Source of the DNA: Elioraea tepida
GTDB lineage: Bacteria; Pseudomonadota; Alphaproteobacteria; Acetobacterales; Acetobacteraceae
DNA length: 64,000 bases
NCBI RefSeq assembly: GCF_019203965.1
Contig: NZ_CP076448.1
Coordinates: forward strand, 1,007,001 to 1,071,000
Direction of reading: 5' to 3'
The translations under genes were made by a program, and so were the position numbers. This document shows, one piece after another, positions 1 through 11,644 of this stretch. A model generated the notes under the pieces. That model had not been told where the DNA came from. It ran no database searches and saw nothing but the letters and a program-made list of their open reading frames with translations. The stretch's first letter is position 1. Each line of letters opens with the position of its first letter.

Positions 1-740
1 TGGCTCGGCACAAGGCCTTTCTCGAGCGGCTCGGGCTCACCGCCCGGCCCGGGATCGAGCTGCCGGAGGTCGCTGCCCCCCTCTACCCGCGCGGCAACGC
101 CTGGCGCGAGCTCAACACGCTCACCATCAGCTACGGCCACGGGATCTCGGTCAGCCCGCTTGCGGTCGCGACCGCGACCGCGGCGATGGTCAATGGCGGC
201 GTGCTGCATCGCCCGACCCTGCTCGCCCGCGAGCCGGGGACGGAGGCGCGCGGCACGCGCGTGATCCGCCCCGAGACCTCCGACACGCTCAGGCGTCTGA
301 TGCGCCTTGCCGTGACCGACGGCACCGGCAAGGGCGCGGACGTGCCCGGCTATCTCGTCGGCGGCAAGACCGGCACCGCGCAGAAGGTCGGCCCCCGCGG
401 CGGCTACCTCCAGAATGCGCGGATCTCCTCCTTCACCGGCATCTTCCCGAGCCATGAGCCGCGCTACGTCGTCTACGTGATGGTCGACGAGCCGAAGCCG
501 CGGCGTGACACCGCAGGCTACGCCACAGGCGGCTGGGTGGCCGCCCCAGCGGCACAGGAGGTGATCGGCCGGATCGGGCCGCTGCTTGGGCTCGCGCCGA
601 TCGCCGAGACGGAGGCCGTGCGCAGCGCGCTTGCGATGCCGCTGCAGCCGCCGCGCCCGCAGCGCCAGGCCGCCCCGCCGGTGCAGCGCACCGCCGCCGC
701 CCCTGCGTCAAGGGCCGAACCCCGTGCCGCGTCTCATTGA
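1..740 (+). CDS. ftsI: Peptidoglycan D,D-transpeptidase FtsI (PBP3), 3' part only
   Basis: The window opens inside this gene. The frame is open from base 3 and gives about 245 codons of the C-terminal transpeptidase domain. The KTGT box is encoded at 366-377, preceded by YGHGISVSPL, a stretch conserved in class B penicillin-binding proteins, and followed by the GIFPSHEPRYV-type strand. The active-site serine (SxxK) and SxN motifs lie upstream and cannot be checked. FtsI cross-links septal peptidoglycan in the periplasm together with FtsW, which is also in this cluster. The last 50 residues are Pro/Ala/Arg-rich and not conserved. The stop codon overlaps the start of murE by 17 bases, so the gene belongs to the same transcript. 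The identity is firm because of the motifs and the position at the head of a dcw cluster. Confidence 0.95.
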   Translation, partial: ARHKAFLERLGLTARPGIELPEVAAPLYPRGNAWRELNTLTISYGHGISVSPLAVATATAAMVNGGVLHRPTLLAREPGTEARGTRVIRPETSDTLRRLMRLAVTDGTGKGADVPGYLVGGKTGTAQKVGPRGGYLQNARISSFTGIFPSHEPRYVVYVMVDEPKPRRDTAGYATGGWVAAPAAQEVIGRIGPLLGLAPIAETEAVRSALAMPLQPPRPQRQAAPPVQRTAAAPASRAEPRAASH

Positions 741-2204
741 CCTGATGCGCGCGGCGGGCCTCATCTCTGGTTCCGGCGAGGCGGAGGCCGGCGTCGCCAT
801 CGCCGGCCTCGCGGCGGACAGCCGCGCGGTCCGCCCGGGCTTCCTGTTCGCCGCCCTGCCCGGGACACGCGCCGACGGCCGCGCCTTCATCGCCGAGGCC
901 GTGGCGAACGGGGCGGCGGCCGTGCTCGCCCCCGAGGGCACCATGTGGCCTGAGAGCGTGCCGACGCGGCCGCTTCTCACCGACGCCGACCCGCGCCGCT
1001 GCCTCGCCCTGATGGCGGCCGCCTTTTACGGCGCTCAGCCGAAGACGATCGCCGCCATCACCGGAACGAACGGCAAGACCTCGACGGCCGATTTCCTGCG
1101 CCAGATCTGGGCCGGGCTGCACCAGGGCCGCGCCGCCTCGCTCGGCACGCTCGGCCTCGTCGCGCCGGGGCATGCAGCGGGCCCGAGCCTCACGACGCCC
1201 GACCCGGTCGCGCTCGCCGCCACCCTCGCCAGGCTCGCGCGCGAGGGGATCGACCACGCAGCGATCGAGGCCTCCTCGCACGGCCTCGACCAGCGCCGGC
1301 TCGACGGCGTTCGCCTCGCGGCGGCCGCCTTCACCACCTTCAGCCGCGACCATCTCGACTACCACGGCACGATGGAGGCCTATCTCGCGGCGAAGCTCAG
1401 GCTGTTCGACATCCTCCCCGAGGGTGCTCCCGCGGTCGCCCACACCGCTCTTCCCAATGAGGCGCGCGCGCGCCTTCACGCGATCGCCGCGTCGCGCAGG
1501 CTTCGCCTTCTCACCGTCGGGCCGGGAGGCGAGTCGATCGCCGTCGAACGCACCGAGCCGAGCGCGGAGGGGCAGACCCTTACCCTCACCCATGCGGGGC
1601 GGCGGCTGCGTCTTGGGCTGCCTCTGATCGGCTTCCAGGGGCAGAACGCTCTCGTCGCCGCGATGCTCGCGATCGCGACCGGGGCGGAGCCGGAGGCGGT
1701 GTTCGCTCTCCTGCCGCGCCTTGCCGGCGTGCGCGGGCGGATCGAGCGCGTCGCCGTGCTCGGCAATGGTGCCGCCGTCTATGTCGACTACGCCCACACG
1801 CCAGATGCAATCGCAACCGTGCTCGCAGCACTTCGCCCCCATGTCGCTGGGCGTCTTGCGATCGTGCTCGGCGCAGGGGGAGACCGCGACGCCGGCAAGC
1901 GCCCGCTGATGGGAGAGGCGGCGGCACGCGGCGCCGAGGTCGTGATCGTGACCGACGACAACCCGCGAAGCGAGGAGCCGGCGCTGATCCGGGCGGCCGT
2001 GCTTGCCGGGGCGCGCGCAGCCGGCGCCGAGCCGCTCGAGATCGGCGATCGGGCAGAGGCGATCGCCGCCGCGATCGGCTTGCTCGGCCCCGGCGACGTG
2101 CTCGTGATCGCGGGCAAGGGCCACGAGCAGGGGCAGGAGATCGCGGGCCGGATCATTCCCTTCGACGATGCCGCCGTGGCCCGTGCGGCGGCGGCGAGGC
2201 GCGC

Positions 2205-2208
<4 letters not shown>
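724..2208 (+). CDS. murE: UDP-MurNAc-Ala-Glu:meso-diaminopimelate ligase MurE
   Basis: A cytoplasmic Mur ligase that adds the third residue of the peptidoglycan stem peptide. I place the start at GTG 724, which gives 494 residues and an N-terminus beginning VPRLIDLMRAAG that matches the family. ATG 745 is the alternative; the open frame further upstream is only the shadow of ftsI. The ATP-binding loop GTNGKTS is present in the central domain. DNPR is encoded at 1957-1968 (about residues 412-415), almost the same place as in the 495-residue E. coli enzyme. In this family DNPR marks specificity for meso-diaminopimelate rather than lysine, so the wall is predicted to be of the DAP type. The stop overlaps the murF start by four bases. 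Confidence 0.96.
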
Positions 2209-3601
<1,393 letters not shown>

Positions 3602-3602
<1 letters not shown>

Positions 3603-4693
3603 TGCTGTTCCTCGCCCTCGCCCCGCTCGCCGACGAGTTCATCCTGTTCAACCTGTTCCGCTACCTCACCTTCCGCTCCGGCGCGGCCTGCATGACGGCG
3701 CTTCTGATCGCCTTCGCCACCGGCCCGGCGATGATCCGCCGCCTCCGTGCGCTGCAGGCGGAAGGCCAGCCGATGCGCGAGGCCTACATGACCGAGGCCC
3801 ATCTCCTCGGCAAGCGCGGCACGCCCACGATGGGGGGCGTGCTGATTCTGCTCGCGCTCACCTTCTCGACCCTGCTGTGGGCCGATCTGCGCAACGCCTT
3901 CGTCTGGGCCGTTCTGCTCGTCACCGGGGGCTATGGCCTGCTCGGCTTCGCCGACGATTTCCTGAAGGTGACGAAGCGCAACACACGCGGCGTGCGGGGC
4001 TGGGTCAAGCTCGCCGTCCAGGCAGGCGTGGGCCTGGGCGCTGCCGCCATCATCATGCTCGCGACGAGGCCGCCGCTTGCGACCGCCCTCGCCGTGCCGG
4101 TGTTCAAGGACGTCCTGATTCCGCTCGGGCTGTTCTTCCCGCTCTTCGCCGCCTTCGTGATGATGGGCGCCTCTAACGCCGTGAACCTGACGGATGGGCT
4201 CGACGGGCTTGCGATCGTTCCTGTGATGATCGCCGCCGGGTGCTTCGCGCTGATCGCCTATCTCGCCGGCAACGCCGTGTTCGCGAACTACCTCCAGATC
4301 AACTTCGTTCCCGGCGCGGGCGAGCTCGCCGTCGTCTGCTCGGCGCTGATCGGGGCGGGCATGGGGTTCCTGTGGTTCAACGCCCCGCCGGCGATGGTGT
4401 TCATGGGCGATACGGGCTCGCTCGCCCTCGGCGGCGCGCTGGGTGCGATCGCGGTCGCGACCAAACACGAGATCGTGCTTGCGATCGTCGGCGGGCTGTT
4501 CGTTCTCGAAACGGTCTCGGTGATCGTGCAGGTGGTCTCCTTCAAACTCACCGGCAAGCGGGTGTTCCGGATGGCGCCGCTGCACCACCATTTCGAGAAG
4601 AAGGGCTGGGCGGAGAGCACGATCGTCATCCGGTTCTGGATCATCGCCATGGTTCTGGCGCTGATCGGCCTCTCGACTCTGAAGATCCGATGA
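3602..4693 (+). CDS. mraY: Phospho-MurNAc-pentapeptide transferase MraY
   Basis: An integral inner-membrane enzyme of 363 residues that transfers phospho-MurNAc-pentapeptide to undecaprenyl phosphate, making lipid I. The frame encodes about ten hydrophobic segments. Family landmarks are visible: [10 protein letters not shown] near residue 75, GFADDFLKV with the paired aspartates near residue 120, the [10 protein letters not shown] motif near the middle, [12 protein letters not shown], and the histidine cluster [11 protein letters not shown] near the C-terminus. Those residues form the Mg2+ and active-site face in this family. It starts on the last base of the murF stop and ends four bases into murD, so it sits inside a continuous translational chain. 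Nothing is truncated or unusual. Confidence 0.97.
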
Positions 4694-6108
4694 GCGTCGA
4701 TCCGATGAGCGCCGTGCCCGACCCGCCCGTCTTCGCCGGCCGGCGCTTCGCCGTGATGGGGCTCGGCCGCGCCGGCCTCGCCGCGGCGCGGCGGCTCGCC
4801 GCCTGGAGTGCGGAGGTGACGGCCTGGGACGACAGCGCGGCCGCCCGCGACGCCGCGCGCGACGCAGGCGTCACGCTCGCCGATCTCGCCGCGCGCCCGC
4901 TCGCCGGCCTCGATGCGCTCGTCCTCTCCCCGGGCATCCCGCACCTTCTGCCCGAACCGCACCCTGTGGCGGCGAAGGCTCGGGCTGAAGGCGTGCCCAT
5001 CCTCGCTGACGTCGAGCTCCTCTATCGGGCGGTGCGGGCGACGGGCTCGCGGGCGCGCTTCCTCGGCATCACCGGAACGAACGGCAAGAGCACGACGACG
5101 GCTCTTCTCGCGCACATCCTCCGCCGCGCCGGGCTTCCCGTCGAGGCTGGGGCCAATCTCGGGCCGCCCGCTCTCTCCCTCAAGATGTTGGGGTCGGATG
5201 GGGTGTATTGCCTCGAGATGTCGTCTTACATGTTGGAGCGACTCGCGACCGTCCGGTTCGATGCGGCGGCGATGCTGAACCTCAGCCCCGACCACCTCGA
5301 CCGGCATGGCGACATGGCCGGCTACGCCGCCGCCAAGCGGCACATCTTCGACCGGCAGGACGAGTCCTGCACGGCCGTGGTCGGCGTCGACGACCGCTAT
5401 GCCGCGGCGATGGCGGAGGCGCTCGCCCGAGGCCCTGCGCGTCTTGTGCGGATCTCCGGCCGCGGGGTGGTTCGGGGCGGGGTGTATGTCGCGCATGGCC
5501 GGGTGGTCGATGACCGCGGACCTTCGCCCGTTCGGCTTGCGAGCCTGATCGGCACGCTGACGCTTCCCGGCACGCACAACGCCCAGAACGCCGCCGCCGC
5601 CGCCGCGCTCGCCGTCTCGCTCGGTGTCGGCGCAAACGAGATCGCCGACGGCATCGCCTCCTTCCCCGGGCTGCCGCACCGGCAGGAGCTGGTCGCCGAG
5701 GTCGCGGGTGTGCGCTTCGTCAACGACAGCAAGGCCACCAATACCGATGCCGCCGCCCGCGCTCTCGGCTGCTACCCGCGTGTGTTCTGGATCGCGGGCG
5801 GTCGGGCGAAGGAGGGGGGAATCGCCTCGCTCGCGCCCCACTTCCCCGCGATCGCCCAGGCCTTCCTGATCGGCGAGGCGGCGGAAGCCTTCGCCACCAC
5901 ACTCGCTGCCGCGGGCGTTCCCCACACCATCTCGGGAACGCTCGATCGGGCGGTGGCCGAGGCCTTCGCCGCGGCCCGCGCCGAGGCGCCCTCGGTCGTG
6001 CTCCTTTCTCCGGCCTGCGCGAGCTTCGACCAGTTCCGCGACTACGAGGCGCGCGGCGCGGCCTTCGCCGCGCTTGCGCGCGCGCTTGCCGTGGAGGTGG
6101 GGCGATGA
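4690..6108 (+). CDS. murD: UDP-MurNAc-L-alanine:D-glutamate ligase MurD
   Basis: This cytoplasmic Mur ligase adds D-glutamate, the second stem residue. The ATG at 4690 overlaps the mraY TGA by four bases and gives 472 residues; ATG 4705 is a possible alternative five codons in. The open frame upstream of 4690 is the shadow of mraY. The N-terminal Rossmann-like domain begins [12 protein letters not shown], the ATP loop GTNGKST lies at about residues 129-135, and the C-terminal domain carries [11 protein letters not shown] and [12 protein letters not shown], both typical of MurD. Gene order mraY-murD-ftsW-murG is the standard dcw order. Its TGA overlaps the ftsW ATG. Confidence 0.96.
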   Translation: MSVDPMSAVPDPPVFAGRRFAVMGLGRAGLAAARRLAAWSAEVTAWDDSAAARDAARDAGVTLADLAARPLAGLDALVLSPGIPHLLPEPHPVAAKARAEGVPILADVELLYRAVRATGSRARFLGITGTNGKSTTTALLAHILRRAGLPVEAGANLGPPALSLKMLGSDGVYCLEMSSYMLERLATVRFDAAAMLNLSPDHLDRHGDMAGYAAAKRHIFDRQDESCTAVVGVDDRYAAAMAEALARGPARLVRISGRGVVRGGVYVAHGRVVDDRGPSPVRLASLIGTLTLPGTHNAQNAAAAAALAVSLGVGANEIADGIASFPGLPHRQELVAEVAGVRFVNDSKATNTDAAARALGCYPRVFWIAGGRAKEGGIASLAPHFPAIAQAFLIGEAAEAFATTLAAAGVPHTISGTLDRAVAEAFAAARAEAPSVVLLSPACASFDQFRDYEARGAAFAALARALAVEVGR

Positions 6109-7226
6109 CCGCGCTCGCGCCTGCCGACGGGTCGATGCTCGGCCGCTGGTGGTGGACGGTCGATCGCCTGACCCTCACCGCGCTTCTGCTTCTGATCGCC
6201 GTCGGCATGCTGATGACGGTCGCCGCCTCGCCGGCCGTCGCGGTGCGGATCGGCCTCGACCCTTACGCCTTCGTGCGGCGCCAGCTCCTGTTCCTGCCGG
6301 CGGCGTCGGCGCTGATGCTCGGGGTGAGCCTGCTCGGGCCGCGCGGGGTGCGCCGGCTCGCACTCGCGGGCTTCGCCGCCTCCTTCGCGCTCACCGCCGC
6401 CACCCTCGTCGTCGGCGCCGAGATCAAAGGGGCGCGGCGCTGGCTCGCGTTCCCTGGGCTGTCGCTCCAGCCCTCGGAGTTCCTCAAGCCCTGCTTCGCC
6501 GTGCTGACCGCCTGGCTGTTCGCTGAGGGCCAGCGTGCGGGGCGCTGGCTCGGTGCCGCCGGGGCGTGCCTTCTGCTCGCGCTCGTTCTCGCGGTGCTGA
6601 AGCTTCAGCCCGACATCGGCATGGCCGCCGTCGTGCTCGGCGTGTTCCTCGCGCAGTGGTTTGTCGCGGGCCTTCGGCTGTTCTGGGTCGGCGTGCTTGC
6701 GGCCCTTATGGTCGGCGTGGCGGTCGCCGCCTATAGCTTCTTCCCGCACGTGCAAAGCCGGGTGCACCGCTTCCTCGACCCGTCCTCTGGCGACACCTAC
6801 CAGGTGGCGACGGCGCTTGCGGCCTTCGCCAATGGCGGGCTGACGGGCCGCGGGCCGGGTGAGGGCCGGGTGAAGGGCATCCTGCCCGACGCGCATGCGG
6901 ATTTCGTCTTCGCCGTCGCGGGCGAGGAGTTCGGCATGCTCGTCTGCCTCGCCATCCTCGCCCTGTTCGCCGTCGTGGTGATCCGCGGCTTCTTGCGCCT
7001 GCTCGCCGAGATGGATGCGTTCGTGATCATCGCCGCGACCGGGCTGCTCACCCAGTTCGGCCTTCAGGCCTTCATCAACATGGCCTCGTCTCTGCACCTG
7101 ATCCCCACCAAGGGCATGACGCTTCCCTTCGTCAGCTATGGCGGGTCGTCGGTGTTCGCGGTCGCGCTCGGGATGGGAATGCTGCTCGCGCTGACGCGAC
7201 GCCGAAACCACGGAGAGGCGGGATGA
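6105..7226 (+). CDS. ftsW: Septal SEDS-family peptidoglycan glycosyltransferase FtsW
   Basis: A 373-residue polytopic inner-membrane protein of the SEDS (RodA/FtsW/SpoVE) family. It polymerises lipid II into glycan strands at the septum together with the class B transpeptidase FtsI at the start of this window. It shows about ten hydrophobic segments, the GAEIKGARRW and QPSEFLKP stretches after the fourth, and the C-terminal TLPFVSYGGSS signature. The large extracytoplasmic loop includes the GRGPGEGRVKGILPDAHADF region conserved in FtsW. It starts within the murD stop and its own stop overlaps murG. Being between murD and murG favours FtsW over RodA. Confidence 0.96.
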   Translation: MTALAPADGSMLGRWWWTVDRLTLTALLLLIAVGMLMTVAASPAVAVRIGLDPYAFVRRQLLFLPAASALMLGVSLLGPRGVRRLALAGFAASFALTAATLVVGAEIKGARRWLAFPGLSLQPSEFLKPCFAVLTAWLFAEGQRAGRWLGAAGACLLLALVLAVLKLQPDIGMAAVVLGVFLAQWFVAGLRLFWVGVLAALMVGVAVAAYSFFPHVQSRVHRFLDPSSGDTYQVATALAAFANGGLTGRGPGEGRVKGILPDAHADFVFAVAGEEFGMLVCLAILALFAVVVIRGFLRLLAEMDAFVIIAATGLLTQFGLQAFINMASSLHLIPTKGMTLPFVSYGGSSVFAVALGMGMLLALTRRRNHGEAG

Positions 7227-8350
7227 GGGGGGCGATGCTTCGACCGGTCGCGATCGCCGCCGGCGGAACGGGCGGGCACCTCTTCCCGGCCGAGGCGCTC
7301 GCCGCGGCGCTTGCCGCGCGCGGGCAGCGCGTGGCTCTGTTCACTGATCGGCGCACCGCCCGACACCTCGGCCCCGGTTTCGCGACCGCGGAGACGCACG
7401 TGATCCCGGCCGCGGGGCTCGCAGGCCGCGGCCTTGTGCGCGCCCCCGGCGCGATCGTTTCGCTCGCTCGGGGAACCCTCGCCGCCCGCTCGGCTCTCGC
7501 GCGCATCGGCGCGGCCGCCGTCGTCGGCTTCGGCGGCTATCCCTCGGTGCCGCCGCTCGTCGCGGCGCGCACCCTGCCGCGCACCCGCCGCCCCGCGCTC
7601 GTGCTCCATGAGCAGAACGCCGTGCTCGGCCGCGCCAACCGCTTCCTCGCCCCGTTCGCCGACCTGATCGCCCTCTCCTTCGCCGCGACCGAACGTGTTC
7701 CGCCCGGGGCGAGGACGCTGCTCACCGGCACGCCGGTTCGCCCCGCGATCGCCGCTCTCGCGGGCGAGCGCTACACGCCGCCCGATCCGGCCGGGACGGT
7801 CCGGCTGCTCGTGCTCGGCGGAAGCCTCGGCGCGCGCGTCTTCGCACGCGTCGTTCCGGCCGCACTCGCCGCTCTTCCCGTGGCCCTGCGCGCGCGCCTC
7901 TCCGTCGCGATGCAGGCGCGGCCCGAGGACGTGGCGTCGGTCGAGCACGCCTTGGCGGAAGCGGGCGTTGAGGCGACCGTCTCGCCCTTCTTCACCGACG
8001 TGGCCGAACGCCTCGCCGCGGCGCATCTCGTTCTCGCCCGCGCTGGGGCTTCGACGGTCGCCGAGCTCGCCTGCCTCGGCCGCCCGGGCCTGCTCGTTCC
8101 GCTTCCTGGCGCGATCGACGACCACCAGGCGGCGAATGCGCGCGCGCTTGTCGAGGCGGGTGCTGCGCGGGCGATGCCAGAGCCTGCGTTCACGGCAGAG
8201 GCGCTCGCCGCCGCTCTCATCGAGCTCCTCGATGCGCCGTCGCGGCTTGAGGCGATGGCGCAGGCCGCCGCCCGGCTTGGCGCTGCCGATTCGGCCGAAC
8301 GCCTCGCCGATGCCGTGCTCGCTCTTGCGCCGACGGAGATCACGCCATGA
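7223..8350 (+). CDS. murG: Lipid II synthase MurG (GlcNAc transferase)
   Basis: A peripheral inner-membrane GT28 glycosyltransferase that adds GlcNAc to lipid I, giving lipid II. The 375-residue product begins with the glycine-rich loop [12 protein letters not shown], has [10 protein letters not shown] and [12 protein letters not shown] in the N-terminal acceptor domain, [12 protein letters not shown] at the start of the C-terminal UDP-GlcNAc domain, and the [10 protein letters not shown] motif that contacts the nucleotide sugar. The start at 7223 overlaps the ftsW stop; ATG 7235 is an equally reasonable start four codons further in and would bring the protein nearer the usual N-terminus. Its stop overlaps murC. 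Confidence 0.96.
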   Translation: MRGAMLRPVAIAAGGTGGHLFPAEALAAALAARGQRVALFTDRRTARHLGPGFATAETHVIPAAGLAGRGLVRAPGAIVSLARGTLAARSALARIGAAAVVGFGGYPSVPPLVAARTLPRTRRPALVLHEQNAVLGRANRFLAPFADLIALSFAATERVPPGARTLLTGTPVRPAIAALAGERYTPPDPAGTVRLLVLGGSLGARVFARVVPAALAALPVALRARLSVAMQARPEDVASVEHALAEAGVEATVSPFFTDVAERLAAAHLVLARAGASTVAELACLGRPGLLVPLPGAIDDHQAANARALVEAGAARAMPEPAFTAEALAAALIELLDAPSRLEAMAQAAARLGAADSAERLADAVLALAPTEITP

Positions 8351-9789
8351 GGGCGCTGCCGCTCAGCATCGGAACGATCCACTTCGTCGGCATCGGCGGC
8401 ATCGGCATGTCCGGCATCGCCGAGGTCCTGCACAATCTCGGCTACCGCGTCCAGGGCTCCGACATCGCCGAGAACGCCAACGTCAAGCGGCTGCGCGAGG
8501 CCGGCATCCCCGTCACGGTCGGGCATGCGGCGTCGAACCTCGGCGATGCGCAGGTGGTCGTCGTCTCCTCCGCCATCGGGCGGGACAACCCGGAGGTGGC
8601 GGCGGCACGGGCGCAGCTCATTCCGGTGGTGCGGCGTGCCGAGATGCTCGCCGAGCTGATGCGTCTGCGCTGGTCGATCGCGATCGGTGGCACGCACGGC
8701 AAGACGACGACGACGAGCCTGGTCGCCGCCGTGCTCGAGGCAGCCGATCTCGACCCGACCGTGATCAACGGCGGCATCGTCAACGCCTACGGCACGAACA
8801 CGCGCCTCGGCGCGGGCGATTGGATGGTGGTCGAGGCCGACGAGAGCGACGGCTCCTTCCTCCGCCTCCCGGCGGTGATCGCGATCGTGACGAACATGGA
8901 TCCCGAGCACCTCGACCACTGGGGAACGGTCGAGGCGATGAAGGAGGGTTACGCGCAGTTCGTCGGCAACATTCCGTTCTACGGCTTCGCCGTGCTCTGC
9001 CTCGACCATCCCGAGGTGCAGGCGATGATCCCCCGCCTCTCGGACCGGCGGATCGTCACCTACGGGTTCAGCCCGCAGGCCGATGTGCGGGCGGACCGGC
9101 TGGTGATGGACCGGCTCGGCGCCACCTTCGAGGTGGTGGTGGCGGACCGGCACAGCGGCCGGACGCGCCGGCTCGCTCCGTTCCGCCTGCCGATGCTCGG
9201 GGCGCATAATGTGCAGAACGCGCTCGCGGCGATCGCCGTTGGCATCGAGATGGAAATCGCCGAGGACGTGATCCGCAGCGCCCTCCTCGGCTTCAAGGGC
9301 GTGAAGCGCCGCTTCACCCGAACCGGCGAGGCGGGCGGCATCACCGTGATCGACGACTACGGCCACCATCCGGTCGAGATCGCCGCCGTCTTGAAGGCGG
9401 CACGCCAGGCCGGGGCGCGCGACGTGATCGCGGTGGTGCAGCCGCACCGCTACACGCGGCTTGCGACACTGTTCGAGGAGTTCTGCACCTGCATGAACGA
9501 CGCCGGAACGGTGATCGTCGCCGACGTCTATCCGGCGGGCGAGCAGCCGATCGAGGGGGTTGACCGCGACGCCCTGGTCGAGGGCCTGCGGGCGCGCGGC
9601 CACCGCTCGGTCGTGCCGCTTCCGGGGCCCGAGCATCTCGCCGAGATGGTGCATGCGATCGCCCGTCCGGGGGACTACGTCGTGTGCCTCGGTGCCGGAA
9701 CGATCACGTCTTGGGCACACGCCCTTCCCGGCGAGCTCAAGGCTCTGCAGGCGGCGATCCCCCGCCGCGCCAACGGGGGCGCGCCATGA
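8347..9789 (+). CDS. murC: UDP-MurNAc:L-alanine ligase MurC
   Basis: The first Mur ligase of the pathway, which attaches L-alanine to UDP-MurNAc in the cytoplasm. The 480-residue product has the N-terminal nucleotide-binding loop [13 protein letters not shown], the ATP loop GTHGKTT at about residues 115-121, the EADESDGSF segment, [11 protein letters not shown], and the C-terminal DDYGHHPVE and PHRYTRL motifs that mark MurC. Its length is normal for the family. Four-base overlaps join it to murG upstream and murB downstream. The murC-murB-ddl order is characteristic of alphaproteobacterial dcw clusters. Confidence 0.97.
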   Translation: MRALPLSIGTIHFVGIGGIGMSGIAEVLHNLGYRVQGSDIAENANVKRLREAGIPVTVGHAASNLGDAQVVVVSSAIGRDNPEVAAARAQLIPVVRRAEMLAELMRLRWSIAIGGTHGKTTTTSLVAAVLEAADLDPTVINGGIVNAYGTNTRLGAGDWMVVEADESDGSFLRLPAVIAIVTNMDPEHLDHWGTVEAMKEGYAQFVGNIPFYGFAVLCLDHPEVQAMIPRLSDRRIVTYGFSPQADVRADRLVMDRLGATFEVVVADRHSGRTRRLAPFRLPMLGAHNVQNALAAIAVGIEMEIAEDVIRSALLGFKGVKRRFTRTGEAGGITVIDDYGHHPVEIAAVLKAARQAGARDVIAVVQPHRYTRLATLFEEFCTCMNDAGTVIVADVYPAGEQPIEGVDRDALVEGLRARGHRSVVPLPGPEHLAEMVHAIARPGDYVVCLGAGTITSWAHALPGELKALQAAIPRRANGGAP

Positions 9790-10721
9790 TGGCGGCGAAG
9801 CGTTTCCCACCACACCTGATCGACACGCTCCCCCGCGTGCGCGGGCGGCTCGTCGCCGATGCGCCGCTCGGCCCGCTCACCTGGTTCCGCGCCGGCGGGG
9901 CGGCCGAGGTGCTGTTCCGGCCGGCTGATGTTGAGGATCTCTCGGCCTTCCTCTCCGCTCTCGACCCTGCCGTTCCGGTGACGGTGATCGGTGCGGGCTC
10001 GAACCTGATCGTGCGCGACGGCGGGGTTGCCGGCGTCGTCATCCGCCTCCCTGCATCCTTCGCGCGCATCACGGTCGAGGCGGACGGGATCGTCGCCGGA
10101 GCGGCGGCGCTCGACCTCACGGTCGCCGAGACCGCCGCCGAGGCGGGGCGTAGGGGGCTTGCGTTCCTGTCCGGCATTCCCGGAACGATCGGCGGGGCGG
10201 TGGCGATGAACGCCGGCGCCTACGGTTCGGACACGGGCGCGGTGCTCGACTGGGCCGAGCTCGTGCTGCGCGACGGCGCCCGTCTCCGGTGCGCCGATCT
10301 CGCCACCTCCTACCGCCGCACCGACCTTCCTGAGGGCGCGATCGTCACCGCCGCGCGCCTGCGCGCCCCTCCCGGCGACCGTGCGGCGATTGCCGAGGAG
10401 ATGGCCGGAATTCACACCGCACGCGAGGCGACGCAGCCGGTGCGGGCGCGCACAGGCGGCAGCACCTTCAAGAACCCCCCCCTCGGCCCGAAGGCCTGGG
10501 AGCTGATCGACCGCGCCGGCTGCCGCGGCCTTCGCCTCGGCGCGGCGCAGGTTTCGGAGAAGCACTGCAACTTCCTCATCAATCTCGGTGGCGCAACGGC
10601 CGCCGAGATCGAGGCCCTCGGCGAGGAGGTGCGGCGCCGCGTGGCGGAGGCGACCGGCGTCGTGCTCGAGTGGGAAATCCGCCGGATCGGCAGGCCGCTC
10701 GCTGCGGGAGGCGGCCCGTGA
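9786..10721 (+). CDS. murB: UDP-N-acetylenolpyruvoylglucosamine reductase MurB
   Basis: An FAD- and NADPH-dependent cytoplasmic reductase that converts UDP-GlcNAc-enolpyruvate to UDP-MurNAc. I use ATG 9786, which overlaps the murC TGA and gives 311 residues; a second ATG follows at once. Open frame upstream of this is murC shadow. FAD-binding features include [14 protein letters not shown] and the [19 protein letters not shown] stretch, and [10 protein letters not shown] carries the catalytic serine region. The compact length and lack of an inserted domain suggest a type II-like MurB (by size). It ends in a GTGA overlap with ddl. Confidence 0.95.
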   Translation: MMAAKRFPPHLIDTLPRVRGRLVADAPLGPLTWFRAGGAAEVLFRPADVEDLSAFLSALDPAVPVTVIGAGSNLIVRDGGVAGVVIRLPASFARITVEADGIVAGAAALDLTVAETAAEAGRRGLAFLSGIPGTIGGAVAMNAGAYGSDTGAVLDWAELVLRDGARLRCADLATSYRRTDLPEGAIVTAARLRAPPGDRAAIAEEMAGIHTAREATQPVRARTGGSTFKNPPLGPKAWELIDRAGCRGLRLGAAQVSEKHCNFLINLGGATAAEIEALGEEVRRRVAEATGVVLEWEIRRIGRPLAAGGGP

Positions 10722-11644
10722 CGCGCGTGGCGGTTCTGTTCGGCGGCCTCTCCGCCGAGCGCGAGGTGAGCCTCTCGACGGGGCGGCAGGTGATCGAGGC
10801 GCTTCGGGAAGCGGGCTTCGAGGTCGCGCCTGTTCTGGTCACACGCGATCTCAAGGCGCTGGTCTCGGCGCTGACGGAGCCTCGACCTGACGTCGTGTTC
10901 AACGCGCTGCACGGGCGCTACGGCGAGGACGGCTGCATCCAGGGAATCCTCGAGTGGCTCGAGCTCCCCTACACCCATTCGGGCGTGCGCGCCTCAGCGG
11001 TCGCGATGGACAAGGCGGCGGCGAAGGCTGCCTTCGCCGCCGCCGGGCTGCCGGTCGCGAAGGGCCGGGTGGTCCCGCTTGCCGAGCTCGAGGCCGAGGA
11101 CCCGCTGCCGCGCCCCTATGTCGTCAAGCCGCTCGACGAGGGCTCCTCGGTCGGGGTGCATATCCTGCGCGAGGGCGCGAACGCGCGCGCCGAGATCGCC
11201 CGCTTCTGGCGCCACGGCAGGATGGCGCTCTGCGAGGAGTATGTTCCGGGGCGGGAACTGACGGTCGGCGTGCTCGGCGACACGCCGCTGGCGGTCACAG
11301 AGATCATCGCGCTCGCGGGCGGCGGCTTCTACGATTACGAGGCGAAATACGCCGCCGGAGGCTCCCGCCATGTCGTTCCGGCTGAGCTCCACCCAGAGGC
11401 CTATGCGCGCGCGCTCGAGGTGGCGCGCGCCGCGCACGCCGCGCTTGGCTGCCGCGGCGCCACGCGGGCGGATTTCCGCTACGACGACACCGCGGGCGAG
11501 CCGGGGCGGCTCGTCCTGCTCGAGGTGAACACCCAGCCTGGGCTGACGCCGACCTCGCTTCTGCCCGAGCAGGCGGCCTATCGCGGCATCGCCTTCCCCG
11601 ACCTGTGCCGGTGGATGGTGGAGCAGGCGGCATGCGGCTTCTGA
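10718..11644 (+). CDS. ddl: D-alanine--D-alanine ligase
   Basis: A cytoplasmic ATP-grasp ligase that makes the D-Ala-D-Ala dipeptide used by MurF. I choose GTG 10718, which overlaps the murB TGA and gives 308 residues beginning [19 protein letters not shown]; the family normally runs about 305-310. The ATG at 10670 would only add murB shadow. Visible motifs are HGRYGEDG, the ATP-grasp loop KPLDEGSSVGV, EEYVPGRELTVGVL, and the C-terminal LEVNTQPGLTPTSLLP with the Mg-binding acidic and asparagine residues. The last 13 bases overlap ftsQ. The placement murB-ddl-ftsQ suggests DdlB rather than a separate DdlA. Confidence 0.95.
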   Translation: MTRVAVLFGGLSAEREVSLSTGRQVIEALREAGFEVAPVLVTRDLKALVSALTEPRPDVVFNALHGRYGEDGCIQGILEWLELPYTHSGVRASAVAMDKAAAKAAFAAAGLPVAKGRVVPLAELEAEDPLPRPYVVKPLDEGSSVGVHILREGANARAEIARFWRHGRMALCEEYVPGRELTVGVLGDTPLAVTEIIALAGGGFYDYEAKYAAGGSRHVVPAELHPEAYARALEVARAAHAALGCRGATRADFRYDDTAGEPGRLVLLEVNTQPGLTPTSLLPEQAAYRGIAFPDLCRWMVEQAACGF